64,000 nucleotides of DNA from Clostridia bacterium (GTDB lineage: Bacteria; Bacillota; Clostridia; Oscillospirales; Acutalibacteraceae): positions 43,584-107,583 of the forward strand of contig CAAFVV010000050.1 in NCBI GenBank assembly GCA_900766585.1, read 5' to 3'. Position numbers and translations under genes: made by a program. Numbering within the stretch: position 1 is the first letter of the stretch; each line of letters starts with the position of its first letter. Below the pieces are notes generated by a model. That model had not been told where the DNA came from. It ran no database searches and saw only the letters and a list, made by a program, of their open reading frames with translations. Positions 18,901-28,427 of this stretch are shown piece after piece.

Positions 18901-19500
18901 GACCATGTGCTGGCGTCCGGCGAGGATGTCAACGTCATGGTGTTCGACACCGAGGTGTATTCCAACACCGGCGGTCAGGCGTCCAAGGCGTCCCAGATCG
19001 GCCAGGTCGCGCAGTTTGCGGCGGCAGGCAAGGCAATCGCGAAGAAGTCGCTCGCCGAGATCGCGATGTCCTACGGCTACATCTATGTGGCGCAGATCGC
19101 GATGGGCGCCGACCAGAACCAGACCATCAAGGCCATCACCGAGGCGGAAGCGTATCCCGGTCCGTCCCTCATCATCGGCTACGCCCCCTGCGAGATGCAC
19201 AGCATCAAGGGCGGCATGGTCAACTGCCAGGCCGAGATGAAGAAGGCTGTGGACTGCGGCTACTGGAACATGTTCCGCTTCAACCCCGCGCTCAAGGCCG
19301 AGGGCAAGAACCCGTTCACGCTGGACAGCAAGGCTCCCGCGACGAGCTATCGCGACTTCATCATGAACGAGGCGCGTTATTCCTCCCTGACCCGTTCCTT
19401 CCCGGAGCGTGCCGAGGAGCTGTTCGGCAAGGCCGAGCAGAACGCGACCGCCCGCTATGAGCATCTGCTCCGGCTCGGCGAGCTGTACGGCAACAAATAA
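15964..19500 (+). CDS. nifJ: Pyruvate:ferredoxin (flavodoxin) oxidoreductase
   Basis: The 1178-residue single-chain enzyme converts pyruvate, CoA and oxidised ferredoxin to acetyl-CoA, CO2 and reduced ferredoxin, the central step of clostridial fermentation. Domains in order are the pyrimidine-binding domain (YPITPSSPMAD, ~residue 27), the transketolase-C-like domain II, the gamma domain, two 4Fe-4S clusters (CAKCNKCAFVCP at ~696 and CMGCGVCVGVCP at ~750), the proximal-cluster cysteines (CAGCAETS, ~814) and the TPP-binding region (GGDGWAYDIG, ~966, and NTGGQ). The start at 15964 follows AGAAGGAGG. Codon use is strongly biased to C/G-ending codons, fitting high expression. It is monocistronic, with a strong terminator behind it. 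Confidence 0.98.
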   Translation: MARKCKTMDGNNAAAHVAYAFTEVAGIYPITPSSPMADYVDQWSAQGLKNIFGTTVKVSEMQSEAGAAGTVHGSLAAGALTTTFTASQGLLLMIPNMYKIAGELLPCVFHVSARCVASHALNIFGDHSDVYACRQTGFAMLAETNPQEVMDLAAVAHLAAIKGRVPFINFFDGFRTSHEIQKIRVWDYEDLKEMCDMDAVEAFRKRALNPEHPVMRGSHENGDIFFQHREACNKYYDAVPGIVEEYMGKINEKLGTDYKLFNYYGAPDAERVIVAMGSICDVAEEVIDYLTAKGEKVGLVKVRLYRPFRADKLAEAIPATAKTVAVLDRTKEPGALGEPLYMDVVTALATVGRSDIRVIGGRYGLGSKDTPPASVFAVYDEMTKAEPKRQFTIGIVDDVTGLSLEEKEAPNTAAEGTIECKFWGLGGDGTVGANKDSIKIIGDHTDKYVQAYFQYDSKKTGGITISHLRFGDKPIKSPYYINKADFVACHNPSYVIKGYKMVNDVKPGGVFLINCQWTPEELDHHMPAEAKRYIAKNNIQLYTVNAIDLAAKIGLGKRTNTVLQSAFFALSKVLPADEAIGYMKEKAQKFMKKGKEIVEMNERAIDAGATAFVKIDVPAAWADAVDAPVAATEHGPAKLIKMVDDIMKPVGKMDGDSLPVSAFTDHVDGTFEQGASAYEKRGVAVMVPEWNAETCAKCNKCAFVCPHATIRPFGLTEEEVAAAPANMKKAPKPIVKTSYTYTLAISPMDCMGCGVCVGVCPTKSLTMVSRESQEAEQAVFDYCVENVAPKKDIEANTVIGSQYKKPLLEFSGSCAGCAETSYARLITQICGDRMYISNATGCSSIWGGPAATSPYTTDKNGHGPAWANSLFEDNAEHGYGMYLGQKAIRNRLIDEVREIAAAEKAPATLKAACEAYLETVNDGKANAGATDALVAELTAFDCDCAARKDVLAHKEYLAKKSVWIFGGDGWAYDIGFGGLDHVLASGEDVNVMVFDTEVYSNTGGQASKASQIGQVAQFAAAGKAIAKKSLAEIAMSYGYIYVAQIAMGADQNQTIKAITEAEAYPGPSLIIGYAPCEMHSIKGGMVNCQAEMKKAVDCGYWNMFRFNPALKAEGKNPFTLDSKAPATSYRDFIMNEARYSSLTRSFPERAEELFGKAEQNATARYEHLLRLGELYGNK

Positions 19501-19514
19501 TTCCCCCCATCCGC

Positions 19515-19554
19515 AAAAACACGCGTGCAGGATCTCCTGTGCGCGTGTTTTTTT
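19515..19554 (+). terminator. Rho-independent terminator after nifJ
   Basis: AAAAACACGCG pairs with CGCGTGTTTTT around an inner imperfect stem and a seven-T tract follows. The symmetrical A and T runs allow function in both directions. Confidence 0.9.
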
Positions 19555-19585
19555 CGGTGAAACCGGCGGTTTTTCGGGAAAACAC

Positions 19586-19614
19586 TTGTCTAACCACGCA
19601 CAATGTGGTATACT
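19586..19614 (+). promoter_or_regulatory. Promoter of the typA operon
   Basis: TTGTCT (19586-19591) and TATACT (19609-19614) are separated by 17 bp, 38 bp before the typA start. Confidence 0.75.
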
Positions 19615-19652
19615 AATTCGGTTAAAGAATCGGAAAAAAGGGACGATCACAC

Positions 19653-21482
<1,830 letters not shown>

Positions 21483-21497
21483 GTGAGGTCTTGACAG

Positions 21498-22037
21498 ATG
21501 GAAACGTTTCATGAAATGACCATAGCGGGGCTGAAAAGACAGCTGCCTCTTTGCCGGGTCAACGAGCATCTGCGCATCGCGGCGTTCGTCATTTTCGGCG
21601 ATGTGGAGCTGACGGTCGCCGCGGCAACCGAGCTGCTCAAAAAGACGCCGGAATTCGACGTGATCGTGACGGCGGAAGCCAAGGGCATCCCGCTCGGCTA
21701 CGAGCTGGCGCGGCAGAGCGGCAAGCGCTATTATGTGGCGCGCAAATATCCGAAGCTGTACATGGTGGAGCCGATCTCGGTGAATGTGCGCTCCATCACG
21801 ACCGACAAGGAGCAGGTGCTGTACCTCGACCGTCCGGAGATGGAGTATATCCGCGGCAAGCGCGTGCTCATCGCCGACGATGTCATCAGCACCGGCGAGT
21901 CGCTCACGGCGCTGGAGACGTTGGTCGAGCGCTCGGGCGGCAACATTGTCGGGCGCGCCGCCATTCTGGCGGAGGGCGACGCGGCAAAGCGCGACGATCT
22001 GTGCTTTTTGGAGGAGCTGCCGCTGTTCTTTGACTGA
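21498..22037 (+). CDS. Adenine-type phosphoribosyltransferase family protein
   Basis: The 179-residue type I phosphoribosyltransferase has its PRPP loop VLIADDVISTGESL near residue 122 and a conserved core FDVIVTAEAKGIPLGYELA (~54). The overall pattern is closest to adenine/xanthine phosphoribosyltransferases, and many clostridial genomes carry this paralog beside core genes. It would either salvage a purine base to the nucleotide or act as a PRPP-responsive regulator; specificity cannot be read. It lies 15 bp after typA and 46 bp before the comEC start. Confidence 0.85.
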   Translation: METFHEMTIAGLKRQLPLCRVNEHLRIAAFVIFGDVELTVAAATELLKKTPEFDVIVTAEAKGIPLGYELARQSGKRYYVARKYPKLYMVEPISVNVRSITTDKEQVLYLDRPEMEYIRGKRVLIADDVISTGESLTALETLVERSGGNIVGRAAILAEGDAAKRDDLCFLEELPLFFD

Positions 22038-22083
22038 ACATACGTCCCTGCGGGGGCGACCGGGAAGAGGGAGGTGCGCTGTT

Positions 22084-24201
22084 GTGAAACGTCCGTTGTG
22101 GACGGTCGGTCTTTGTCTGGCGCTGGGCACCCTGGCGGCGGCTCTGATTCCGCTGCGCCTTTCTCTCGGGATCGGAGCGGTCTGCTTTGTTCTGGCAATA
22201 GGCGCGGTATGTCTGCCTGATTGGCGGCACACCGCCGTACCGGCGGTCCTGTTTACGACAGCGGCCGCCCTTTTTCTTTTTCTAATCCACACTGTCCGCG
22301 TGGTGCTGCCCGCAGAGGCGTATATCGGCAGCACCGTCACCGTGACGGGCGAGGTGCGTGAGGCGGAGCGTGAATATGCGATCCTGCGGGTCACAGACGG
22401 CGATCTGCCCCAAGGGGTGAGTCTCCTTGTCAGAACGGCACAGCCGGCGGAAACGGGACAGATCATGCATGGCGAGTGCACGCTGCGGCGAACGGCGGAC
22501 ACCTTTGCCGATGTGCGGATCCAGACGTCAGACCCGCTGACGGTTGAGGCGGGGACGGGAGTCGCCTACCGGCTTTCGATGTGGCGGAAGCGGCTGGCAT
22601 CGGCCTTTGACCGGATCGGCGGACAGACGGGAGAGATCCTCCGCGCCATGTGCATGGGGGACGACCGCGGAATAGACGATGCGGCGTATCTCGCATTCCG
22701 CCGCGCCGGCACGGCACATCTGCTCTGCGTGTCGGGACTGCACGTTTCGGTCATTGCGACGGCGGTGTGGGGGCTGCTTTCTCGTATCAGGCGGCTGAGA
22801 ATTCTGCCGCCGCTGCTCGCCATGGCGGCGGTGGTTCTGTACATGGGGCTGACCGGGTTTCACTATGCTGTGCTGCGTGCGGGATTGATGCAGCTTCTGT
22901 TTTTGCTGGGACTTGTGCTGCGGCGCGAGCCGGACGGGCGCAATTCGCTCGGCTTTGCCGTGACGCTGATTCTGCTGTTTGACCCCGCAGCGGTATACGA
23001 TGCGGGCTTTTGGCTGTCGGTATGCGCGACGGCAGGACTGCTGATCCTGTATCCCGCCCTGCGCCGTGCCGTGAAAAAGCGGCAAAAGCCGGGGGAACAG
23101 CCCCAGTGGCGGCGGATGGGGCGCGCGCTGCTGGACAGCATGCTGCTGAGCGCCTGCGCGGTCGCGGCGATCACGCCGGTCTCGCTTTTGATCTTCCGGC
23201 AGTTCACCTGGATCTCGCCGCTGTCGAACCTGTTCGCCGTTCCGATGGCGACGCCGCTGGTGGTGACCGGCTGTTTGGCTGCTCTTTTCGGGCTGGTTCC
23301 CGCGCTCAGCTTTCTTACCGTGCCGCTGCTGTTTTGCGCCGGGCTGTGCGCCCGCTGGATCAATTTTGTGTCCGGCCTGTTTGCCAAAATCCCCTTTGCC
23401 ACCGTAACGGTGCGTTCTCCGTGGCTGATCGCGTGGATCATCGGCAGCATGGGGCTGGCGGCGATTCTGTGGCGGCTGTCGCGGGGCAAGGGTCTGCGTG
23501 CCGCTGCCGTGGCTTCTGCCGTCGCTTTGGTGTGCGGCGCCGCGCTCTTTACCGGGCTGACCTATGGCGTCACGACGCTGCGCGTGCTGTCCGTCGGCGA
23601 CGGCACAGCGGTGCTGGTGCAAAACCGGCAGACGACCGGCGCGGTGGTATTCGGCGGCGGAAGGGCTGTCGCCTACCCGCTGCGCACAGCGCTCGGCGAA
23701 TACGGCGCCGACGCGCTCGACTGGCTGGTGGCCGCCGATAAACAGTGGGAAAATAACGATGCCTTTCTGTCGGCATTTGCCGACTGCGGCGGAAAAGCGG
23801 AGCGCATTTACGACAGCAAGGCGTTTTCTGGGGCGGGCGAGGGGGAAATCGTCCTCGCCGACGCCGTCGGGATCGCCGCACAGGGCGGCGGGTTTGTCAG
23901 ACTGCGTGCAGGGGAGACGGCGGTGCTGTTTTGCCCGGCTGACGGGGATGCTGCCGCTCTGCCCGCCGAAAGGCGGTCGGCGCAGCTGCTGATTTTTGAC
24001 CGCGTGCCGCCGCTGCATGTCACGGCACTGACGGGACGCCATGCCGTTTTCTCCTCCGATGCTGCGGCACTTCCCGGCGCGACCAAAGCGCTGCCGTGGG
24101 GCGCAGTGCCGCTTTCACTGACTGCAGACGGAGATGTGACCGTGCTGACCCGCGGACGCGGGGACACGGTGTGTCGGGAGGAGGGATCGACGTGGCGATA
24201 A
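22084..24201 (+). CDS. comEC: ComEC/Rec2 family DNA-uptake channel, degenerate MBL domain
   Basis: The 705-residue membrane protein has an N-terminal hydrophobic segment, an OB-like DUF4131 region (~75-160), then the polytopic competence domain (~190-485). The family signature GTAHLLCVSGLHVSVIA lies at ~residue 216. ComEC forms the inner-membrane channel for transforming DNA. The C-terminal region (~510-705) aligns with the metallo-beta-lactamase domain, starting TLRVLSVGDGTAVLVQ. The expected HxHxDH zinc motif is absent; the matching stretch reads AADKQWENNDAF. The start is GTG at 22084 after GGGAGG. The downstream holA gene overlaps by 10 bases. Nuclease activity of the last domain is unlikely. 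Confidence 0.9.
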   Translation: MKRPLWTVGLCLALGTLAAALIPLRLSLGIGAVCFVLAIGAVCLPDWRHTAVPAVLFTTAAALFLFLIHTVRVVLPAEAYIGSTVTVTGEVREAEREYAILRVTDGDLPQGVSLLVRTAQPAETGQIMHGECTLRRTADTFADVRIQTSDPLTVEAGTGVAYRLSMWRKRLASAFDRIGGQTGEILRAMCMGDDRGIDDAAYLAFRRAGTAHLLCVSGLHVSVIATAVWGLLSRIRRLRILPPLLAMAAVVLYMGLTGFHYAVLRAGLMQLLFLLGLVLRREPDGRNSLGFAVTLILLFDPAAVYDAGFWLSVCATAGLLILYPALRRAVKKRQKPGEQPQWRRMGRALLDSMLLSACAVAAITPVSLLIFRQFTWISPLSNLFAVPMATPLVVTGCLAALFGLVPALSFLTVPLLFCAGLCARWINFVSGLFAKIPFATVTVRSPWLIAWIIGSMGLAAILWRLSRGKGLRAAAVASAVALVCGAALFTGLTYGVTTLRVLSVGDGTAVLVQNRQTTGAVVFGGGRAVAYPLRTALGEYGADALDWLVAADKQWENNDAFLSAFADCGGKAERIYDSKAFSGAGEGEIVLADAVGIAAQGGGFVRLRAGETAVLFCPADGDAAALPAERRSAQLLIFDRVPPLHVTALTGRHAVFSSDAAALPGATKALPWGAVPLSLTADGDVTVLTRGRGDTVCREEGSTWR

Positions 24202-25235
24202 CGGAAAATGAACTGAAAGCCCAGCTTGCGCAGGGCGTGCTCAGACCGGTATATGTTTTTCACGGCGAGGAGCCGATGATGATCCGGCACTATGTCCGCC
24301 AGGTGCGGGAAAAGGCGGTCGGCGAGAGCGATCTCGGCGAATTCAACCTGATCGAGCTGGACGGGCGCGAGTGCGGCATTGACGCGATCGTCGATGCGGC
24401 GGAGGCGCTGCCGCTGATGGCGGAGCGCAAATGCGTCTGCGTGCGGGAGGCGGATGCCGCCGCACCGGCAATGCATGACCGCCTGATGGCGCTGCTGCGC
24501 GACCCGCCGGAGAGCTGTGTGCTGATCCTGTGGTATCTGCACACGCTCGATCCGAAGCGCGGCGCGCGGATGAAGGCATTTTTGGCGGCGGCGGAGACGG
24601 CGGGCGATGTTGTGGAGCTTGCGCGCCGCACACCGGCGGAGCTTGCGCGCCTGCTCTGCCGCGGCGCGTCCCGGCGCGGCTGTACGCTGTCCGCCGATAC
24701 GGCGCGGCAGATGGTAGAGCAGTGCGGCGAGGATATGCAGCAGCTGCTGTCGGAGCTGGACAAGCTCTGTGCGCTTGCGGGCGAGGGCGGTGAGATCACC
24801 CCGGCGCTGCTCGAAACGGCAGCGGTGCGCGCGCTGTCTGCGCGGGTGTATGACCTGTCCAAGGCGATCCTGCGTGGGGATTATGCCGGCAGCTTCACGC
24901 TGCTGTCGCGGCTGTTTGCCGCGCGGGAGGAGCCGGTATCGGTTCTGGCGGTGCTGTCAGGCGCCTATGCCGACCTCTACCGTGCCAAGGTCGCGGCGGC
25001 GGCGGGCGTGCCCGCGGCATCGCTTGCGGCGGCACTGCGCTATCGCGGGCGGGAATTTGCGCTGCGCAATGCCGAGCGCGACTGCCGCCGGTTGGAGCTT
25101 TCTGCCCTGCGCCGCAGTCTGGAGCTGCTGGCGGATGCGGACCGGCGGCTCAAGGGCAGCCGCGTGCCGCCGCGGATCGTGCTGGAGCAAACGGTGGCGC
25201 AGCTGATCGTGATCGGCAAGGGGGGAACGCTGTGA
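24192..25235 (+). CDS. holA: DNA polymerase III delta subunit
   Basis: The 347-residue protein fits HolA, the clamp-loader subunit that opens the beta clamp. Landmarks are VYVFHGEEPMMIRHYVRQV near residue 17, CVLILWYLHTLDPKR (~110), the central helical region with CGEDMQQLLSELDKLCALAG, and the C-terminal collar domain (~215-345). Adjacency to comEC is a common order in Firmicutes. The chosen start is GTG at 24192, which overlaps the comEC end and lies after GGAGGAGGG. The stop overlaps the rnmV start (GTGA). Confidence 0.93.
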   Translation: MAITENELKAQLAQGVLRPVYVFHGEEPMMIRHYVRQVREKAVGESDLGEFNLIELDGRECGIDAIVDAAEALPLMAERKCVCVREADAAAPAMHDRLMALLRDPPESCVLILWYLHTLDPKRGARMKAFLAAAETAGDVVELARRTPAELARLLCRGASRRGCTLSADTARQMVEQCGEDMQQLLSELDKLCALAGEGGEITPALLETAAVRALSARVYDLSKAILRGDYAGSFTLLSRLFAAREEPVSVLAVLSGAYADLYRAKVAAAAGVPAASLAAALRYRGREFALRNAERDCRRLELSALRRSLELLADADRRLKGSRVPPRIVLEQTVAQLIVIGKGGTL

Positions 25236-25843
25236 TCCATATCCGCGAGGTTATCGTGGTGGAGGGGCGCTATGACGCGGCGCGGCTGCGCAGCGTCACC
25301 GATGCGCTGATCATCGAGACGGACGGCTTCCGCATATTTCATGACCCGGAGCGGCTGGCGCTTTTGCGGCGGCTGGCGAAAACGCGGGGGCTGCTGATCC
25401 TGACCGACAGCGACTCTGCCGGATTTGTGATCCGCGATCACCTTTCCGGCGCTATCCCCGCCGCGCAGATCCGCCACGCCTATATTCCGCCGGTCGCGGG
25501 CAAGGAGCGGCGCAAAGCCGCGCCCTCGCGCGAGGGACTGCTCGGGGTCGAGGGCATGGATACAGCGACGCTGGAACGCGTGCTGACCGAGTCGGGCGCG
25601 ACACTCGGCGATAAAGCGGCGCCGGCAGAGCCTGTGCCGATGACCAAGGCGGATCTCTATGCCGACGGGCTGTCCGGCAGACCGGACAGCGCCGCCCGCC
25701 GCCGCGCACTGCTGCGGGCGCTCGGGCTGCCCGAATCGCTGTCGTCCGCGCGCCTGCTCGCGGTTATCAACACGGCAATTGGGCGGGAAAATTACGAAAA
25801 AGCCCTGTGGACGCTGACCGAAACGGAGAACTCCTCATGCTGA
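25232..25843 (+). CDS. rnmV: Ribonuclease M5
   Basis: The 203-residue protein has an N-terminal Toprim domain with the catalytic Glu in VVEGRYDAARL (~residue 9) and acidic DSDSAGF (~58). It continues with the RNase M5 C-terminal region containing GVEGMDTATLERVL (~107). The enzyme matures 5S rRNA precursors in low-GC Gram-positives and their relatives. The GTG start overlaps the holA stop, so it is translationally coupled. Confidence 0.95.
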   Translation: MIHIREVIVVEGRYDAARLRSVTDALIIETDGFRIFHDPERLALLRRLAKTRGLLILTDSDSAGFVIRDHLSGAIPAAQIRHAYIPPVAGKERRKAAPSREGLLGVEGMDTATLERVLTESGATLGDKAAPAEPVPMTKADLYADGLSGRPDSAARRRALLRALGLPESLSSARLLAVINTAIGRENYEKALWTLTETENSSC

Positions 25844-26676
25844 CCTTTTCGTATCCCTTGCTGCTGGACGGCGCCACCGGCACCGCGCTGCAAAAAGCCG
25901 GTATGCCGGCAGGGGTCTGCACCGAGCAGTGGGTGCTTGATCATCCGCAGCCGCTGATCGCGCTGCAGCGTGCCTATGTCGCCGCGGGGTCTGCGGTGGT
26001 GTATGCACCCACCTTCGGCGCAAACCGCGCGCTTTTGCGGCGGCATCGGATCGACGCGGACGTGGCGTCATATGTGCGGCAGCTCGTGGCGCTCAGCCGC
26101 GAGGCGGTCGGCGACCGCGCGGTCATCGCCGGAGACATGACGACGACCGGCAGCTCCTTTATCGACGGGGCGGAGGAAACGCTGGATATCTACCGCGAAC
26201 AGGTACAGGCGCTGCGGGAGGCGGATGTGACGCTTGCCGTCGGCGAGACGCTGCTGTCGCTTGCCGAGGGGTGCGCCTGCCTGCGGGCGATAAAAGAGGT
26301 GGGGATGACGGCGTTTATCTCCTTCACCGTGGATCCAAAGGGGTGCACGCTGGCGGGTGAGCCGGTTTTGCGCTGCCTGCAGGAGATGGAGGCGGGCGGT
26401 GCGGATGCCGTCGGGATCAACTGTGCCTCCGGGATAGACCGGCTGCTGCCGCTGCTTACGGAGGCGGTGCCGCTTCTGCACACGCCGGTGCTGGTGAAAG
26501 CCAACGCCGCGCGTTACCGGAATGGGCAGGCAATCGGTACGCTGCCGCCTGCGGAATACGCCGGCTATGTCCGCCGGCTGCGGGATGCAGGGGTATCGGT
26601 ATTCGGTGGCTGCTGCGGCACGACACCGGCGCACATTGCCACCATGCGGGCGGTGCTGGACGAAAAAAAGCCGTGA
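25837..26676 (+). CDS. Homocysteine S-methyltransferase family protein
   Basis: The 279-residue protein is a single homocysteine-binding TIM-barrel domain. LLDGATGTALQKAG is near the N-terminus, and the zinc-binding cysteines are present in GINCASG (~residue 200) and GGCCGTTPAHI (~260). It may methylate homocysteine from S-methylmethionine, SAM or betaine, or serve as the N-terminal half of a split methionine synthase whose B12 partner lies elsewhere. No cobalamin or methyl-tetrahydrofolate domain is attached. It overlaps rnmV by 7 bases. The next promoter begins only 5 bp after its stop. Confidence 0.88.
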   Translation: MLTFSYPLLLDGATGTALQKAGMPAGVCTEQWVLDHPQPLIALQRAYVAAGSAVVYAPTFGANRALLRRHRIDADVASYVRQLVALSREAVGDRAVIAGDMTTTGSSFIDGAEETLDIYREQVQALREADVTLAVGETLLSLAEGCACLRAIKEVGMTAFISFTVDPKGCTLAGEPVLRCLQEMEAGGADAVGINCASGIDRLLPLLTEAVPLLHTPVLVKANAARYRNGQAIGTLPPAEYAGYVRRLRDAGVSVFGGCCGTTPAHIATMRAVLDEKKP

Positions 26677-26680
26677 ACGG

Positions 26681-26710
26681 TTGACAAACCGGGGCAAATA
26701 GCGGTATACT
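26681..26710 (+). promoter_or_regulatory. Promoter of the mgtE transcript
   Basis: TTGACA (26681-26686) and TATACT (26705-26710) are separated by 18 bp, about 270 bp upstream of mgtE. The transcript therefore has an unusually long 5' leader. Confidence 0.8.
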
Positions 26711-26728
26711 ATAATGAGAAGAGACGAC

Positions 26729-26968
26729 CACCCCCTTCGGCAGAGGCGTTTTGCCGGCGGGGGTGTTTGTCCGGGCAAAAAAGTGAGGTGACAGAGACAT
26801 GGAATCCGGAAGTACCGGGAGTAGCGGACCCCGAGAACGGGTAAGGCAGCGGCATGGCGCCGCCTGTCTCTGCCGCCCCTGCTCCCCGGGGTTCTGACAA
26901 CCGCAGAGGGCGATCCGACGCCTGTCTGCGGCACTCCCTTCGTACTGTTGTTCAGTTACTTACGAAGG
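26729..26968 (+). promoter_or_regulatory. Long structured leader of mgtE, unclassified
   Basis: The region holds no convincing gene but several inverted repeats. CACCCCC/GGGGGTG is at 26729-26765, and CCGG-AAGTA-CCGG at 26806-26818. CAGAGAC (26792-26798) can pair with GTCTCTG (26866-26872). CCGGGAGTAG (26815-26824) can pair with CTGCTCCCCGG (26879-26889). CCGCAGA/TCTGCGG is at 26901-26931. CCTTCGTA (26937-26944) can pair with TACGAAGG (26961-26968). The last hairpin includes part of the AAGGAGG ribosome binding site. This layout suits a cis-regulatory RNA acting on translation. The position before a magnesium transporter suggests ion sensing, but I do not see the conserved M-box sequence. Confidence 0.6.
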
Positions 26969-26979
26969 AGGAATCGCCA

Positions 26980-28365
26980 ATGGAAATCGGACATTATCCC
27001 CAGCCGGACGAGTTGATCGACCGGCTGAAGGAAGCGGCGGAAAACCGCCGCTTTGGCGAGCTGCGCCGGCTGCTGGATCCGATCCAGCCCGCCGACGTGG
27101 CGCTTGTTCTGGAGGAGATCGACGAGAAGGATCTCCCCATCGTCTACCGGCTTTTGCCGAAGGAGACGGCAGCCGAGGTGTTTGCCTATATGGCGCCCGA
27201 GCTGCGTCACCAGCTTATCCAGTCCTTTACCGACGCCGAGCTGCGGGAGACGCTCGATCAGCTGTTTGTCGATGATACAGTCGATCTGATCGAGGAAATG
27301 CCCGCCAACGTCGTCTCGCGTATTCTGCAAAACACCGATGCCGCGACCCGCCGCCAGATCAATGACATCCTGCACTACCCGCGGGACAGCGCGGGCAGCG
27401 TGATGACGGTGGAATATGTCTCGCTGCGCCGCAATATGACAGTGGCGCAGGCATTTGAGCAGATCCGCCGCGTCGGTGTGGACAAGGAGACGATCTACAC
27501 CTGCTATGTTACCGAAAACCGCCGCCTGCTCGGCGTGGTGACGGCAAAAGAGCTGCTGATCTCCGATCCCGACCGCGTGGTCGGGGATATCATGGAGACA
27601 AACGTCATTTTCGTCAACACGACGGACGACAAGGAATTTGCGGCGCAGCAGCTGCAAAAATACGACCTGCTGGCACTGCCTGTGGTGGATCGCGAACAGC
27701 GACTGGTCGGTATCGTCACGGTTGACGACGCCATGGACGTCCTCGCCGAGGAAAACGCCGAAGACATGGAAATGATGGCGGCCATCACGCCGTCCGACAA
27801 GCCGTATTTGAAAACCGGTGTATGGGAAATCTGGAAAAAGCGTATTCCGTGGCTGCTTTTGCTGATGATCTCCGCCACCTTTACCGGTACGATCATCACC
27901 GGCTTTGAGAGCAAGCTCGCCGCGTCGGTCGCCCTGACCGCCTTTATCCCCATGCTGATGGACACGGGCGGCAACTCCGGCAGCCAGACGTCGGTCACGG
28001 TCATCCGCGGTCTGTCACTCGGCGAGCTGGAAATGCGCGACGTGCTGCGTGTGCTGTGGAAGGAGCTGCGGGTCGCGCTGCTCTGCGGCGTGACGCTGGC
28101 GCTGGCGAACTTTTTCCGCATCTGGCTGATCGACGGCATTTTGCTTCACCACGAGGGCATAACGCTGGCGGTGGCGGTCACGGTGTCGGTGACAATGCTC
28201 TGTACGGTGCTGATCGCGAAGCTGGTGGGCGGGCTTCTGCCCATTTTGGCGAAACGCATCGGCTTCGACCCCGCCGTGATGGCAAGCCCCTTTATCACGA
28301 CCATTGTGGATGCGCTGTCGCTGCTGATCTATTTTCAGGTGGCGACCTTGGTGCTGCATCTGTGA
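26980..28365 (+). CDS. mgtE: Magnesium transporter MgtE
   Basis: The 461-residue protein has the MgtE order: an N-terminal superhelical domain (~1-130), two CBS motifs (~135-260), the plug helix and a five-helix pore domain (~290-460). The family signature FIPMLMDTGGNSGSQTS lies at ~residue 321 and includes the pore Asn/Gly stretch. It is a Mg2+-gated channel in the cytoplasmic membrane, closed by magnesium bound to the N and CBS domains. The start at 26980 follows GAAGGAGG, which may be sequestered by a hairpin. The gene is monocistronic and ends in a bidirectional terminator. Confidence 0.97.
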   Translation: MEIGHYPQPDELIDRLKEAAENRRFGELRRLLDPIQPADVALVLEEIDEKDLPIVYRLLPKETAAEVFAYMAPELRHQLIQSFTDAELRETLDQLFVDDTVDLIEEMPANVVSRILQNTDAATRRQINDILHYPRDSAGSVMTVEYVSLRRNMTVAQAFEQIRRVGVDKETIYTCYVTENRRLLGVVTAKELLISDPDRVVGDIMETNVIFVNTTDDKEFAAQQLQKYDLLALPVVDREQRLVGIVTVDDAMDVLAEENAEDMEMMAAITPSDKPYLKTGVWEIWKKRIPWLLLLMISATFTGTIITGFESKLAASVALTAFIPMLMDTGGNSGSQTSVTVIRGLSLGELEMRDVLRVLWKELRVALLCGVTLALANFFRIWLIDGILLHHEGITLAVAVTVSVTMLCTVLIAKLVGGLLPILAKRIGFDPAVMASPFITTIVDALSLLIYFQVATLVLHL

Positions 28366-28366
28366 A

Positions 28367-28412
28367 AAAACACCTCCCGCTGTACGGCGAAAGCCGCGGC
28401 GGGAGGTGTTTT
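28367..28412. terminator. Bidirectional terminator between mgtE and XRE gene
   Basis: AAAAACACCTCCCGC pairs with GCGGGAGGTGTTTT around a ~17-base loop that itself can pair. It serves both convergent genes. Confidence 0.88.
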
Positions 28413-28427
28413 GCGGTTTAAACCGGG

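Noticed and set aside
16615..19650. Minus-strand open frame of about 1000 codons opposite PFOR
   Set aside because: Its residues are the Ala/Arg/Gly/His-rich type expected from the antisense of GC-rich codons. The plus strand encodes an unmistakable PFOR with intact motifs.
26760..26930. M-box or yybP-ykoY riboswitch upstream of mgtE
   Set aside because: A GGGAGTAGC stretch recalls yybP-ykoY, and position recalls the M-box, but the remaining conserved blocks of neither motif could be matched by eye. Kept as an unclassified leader.
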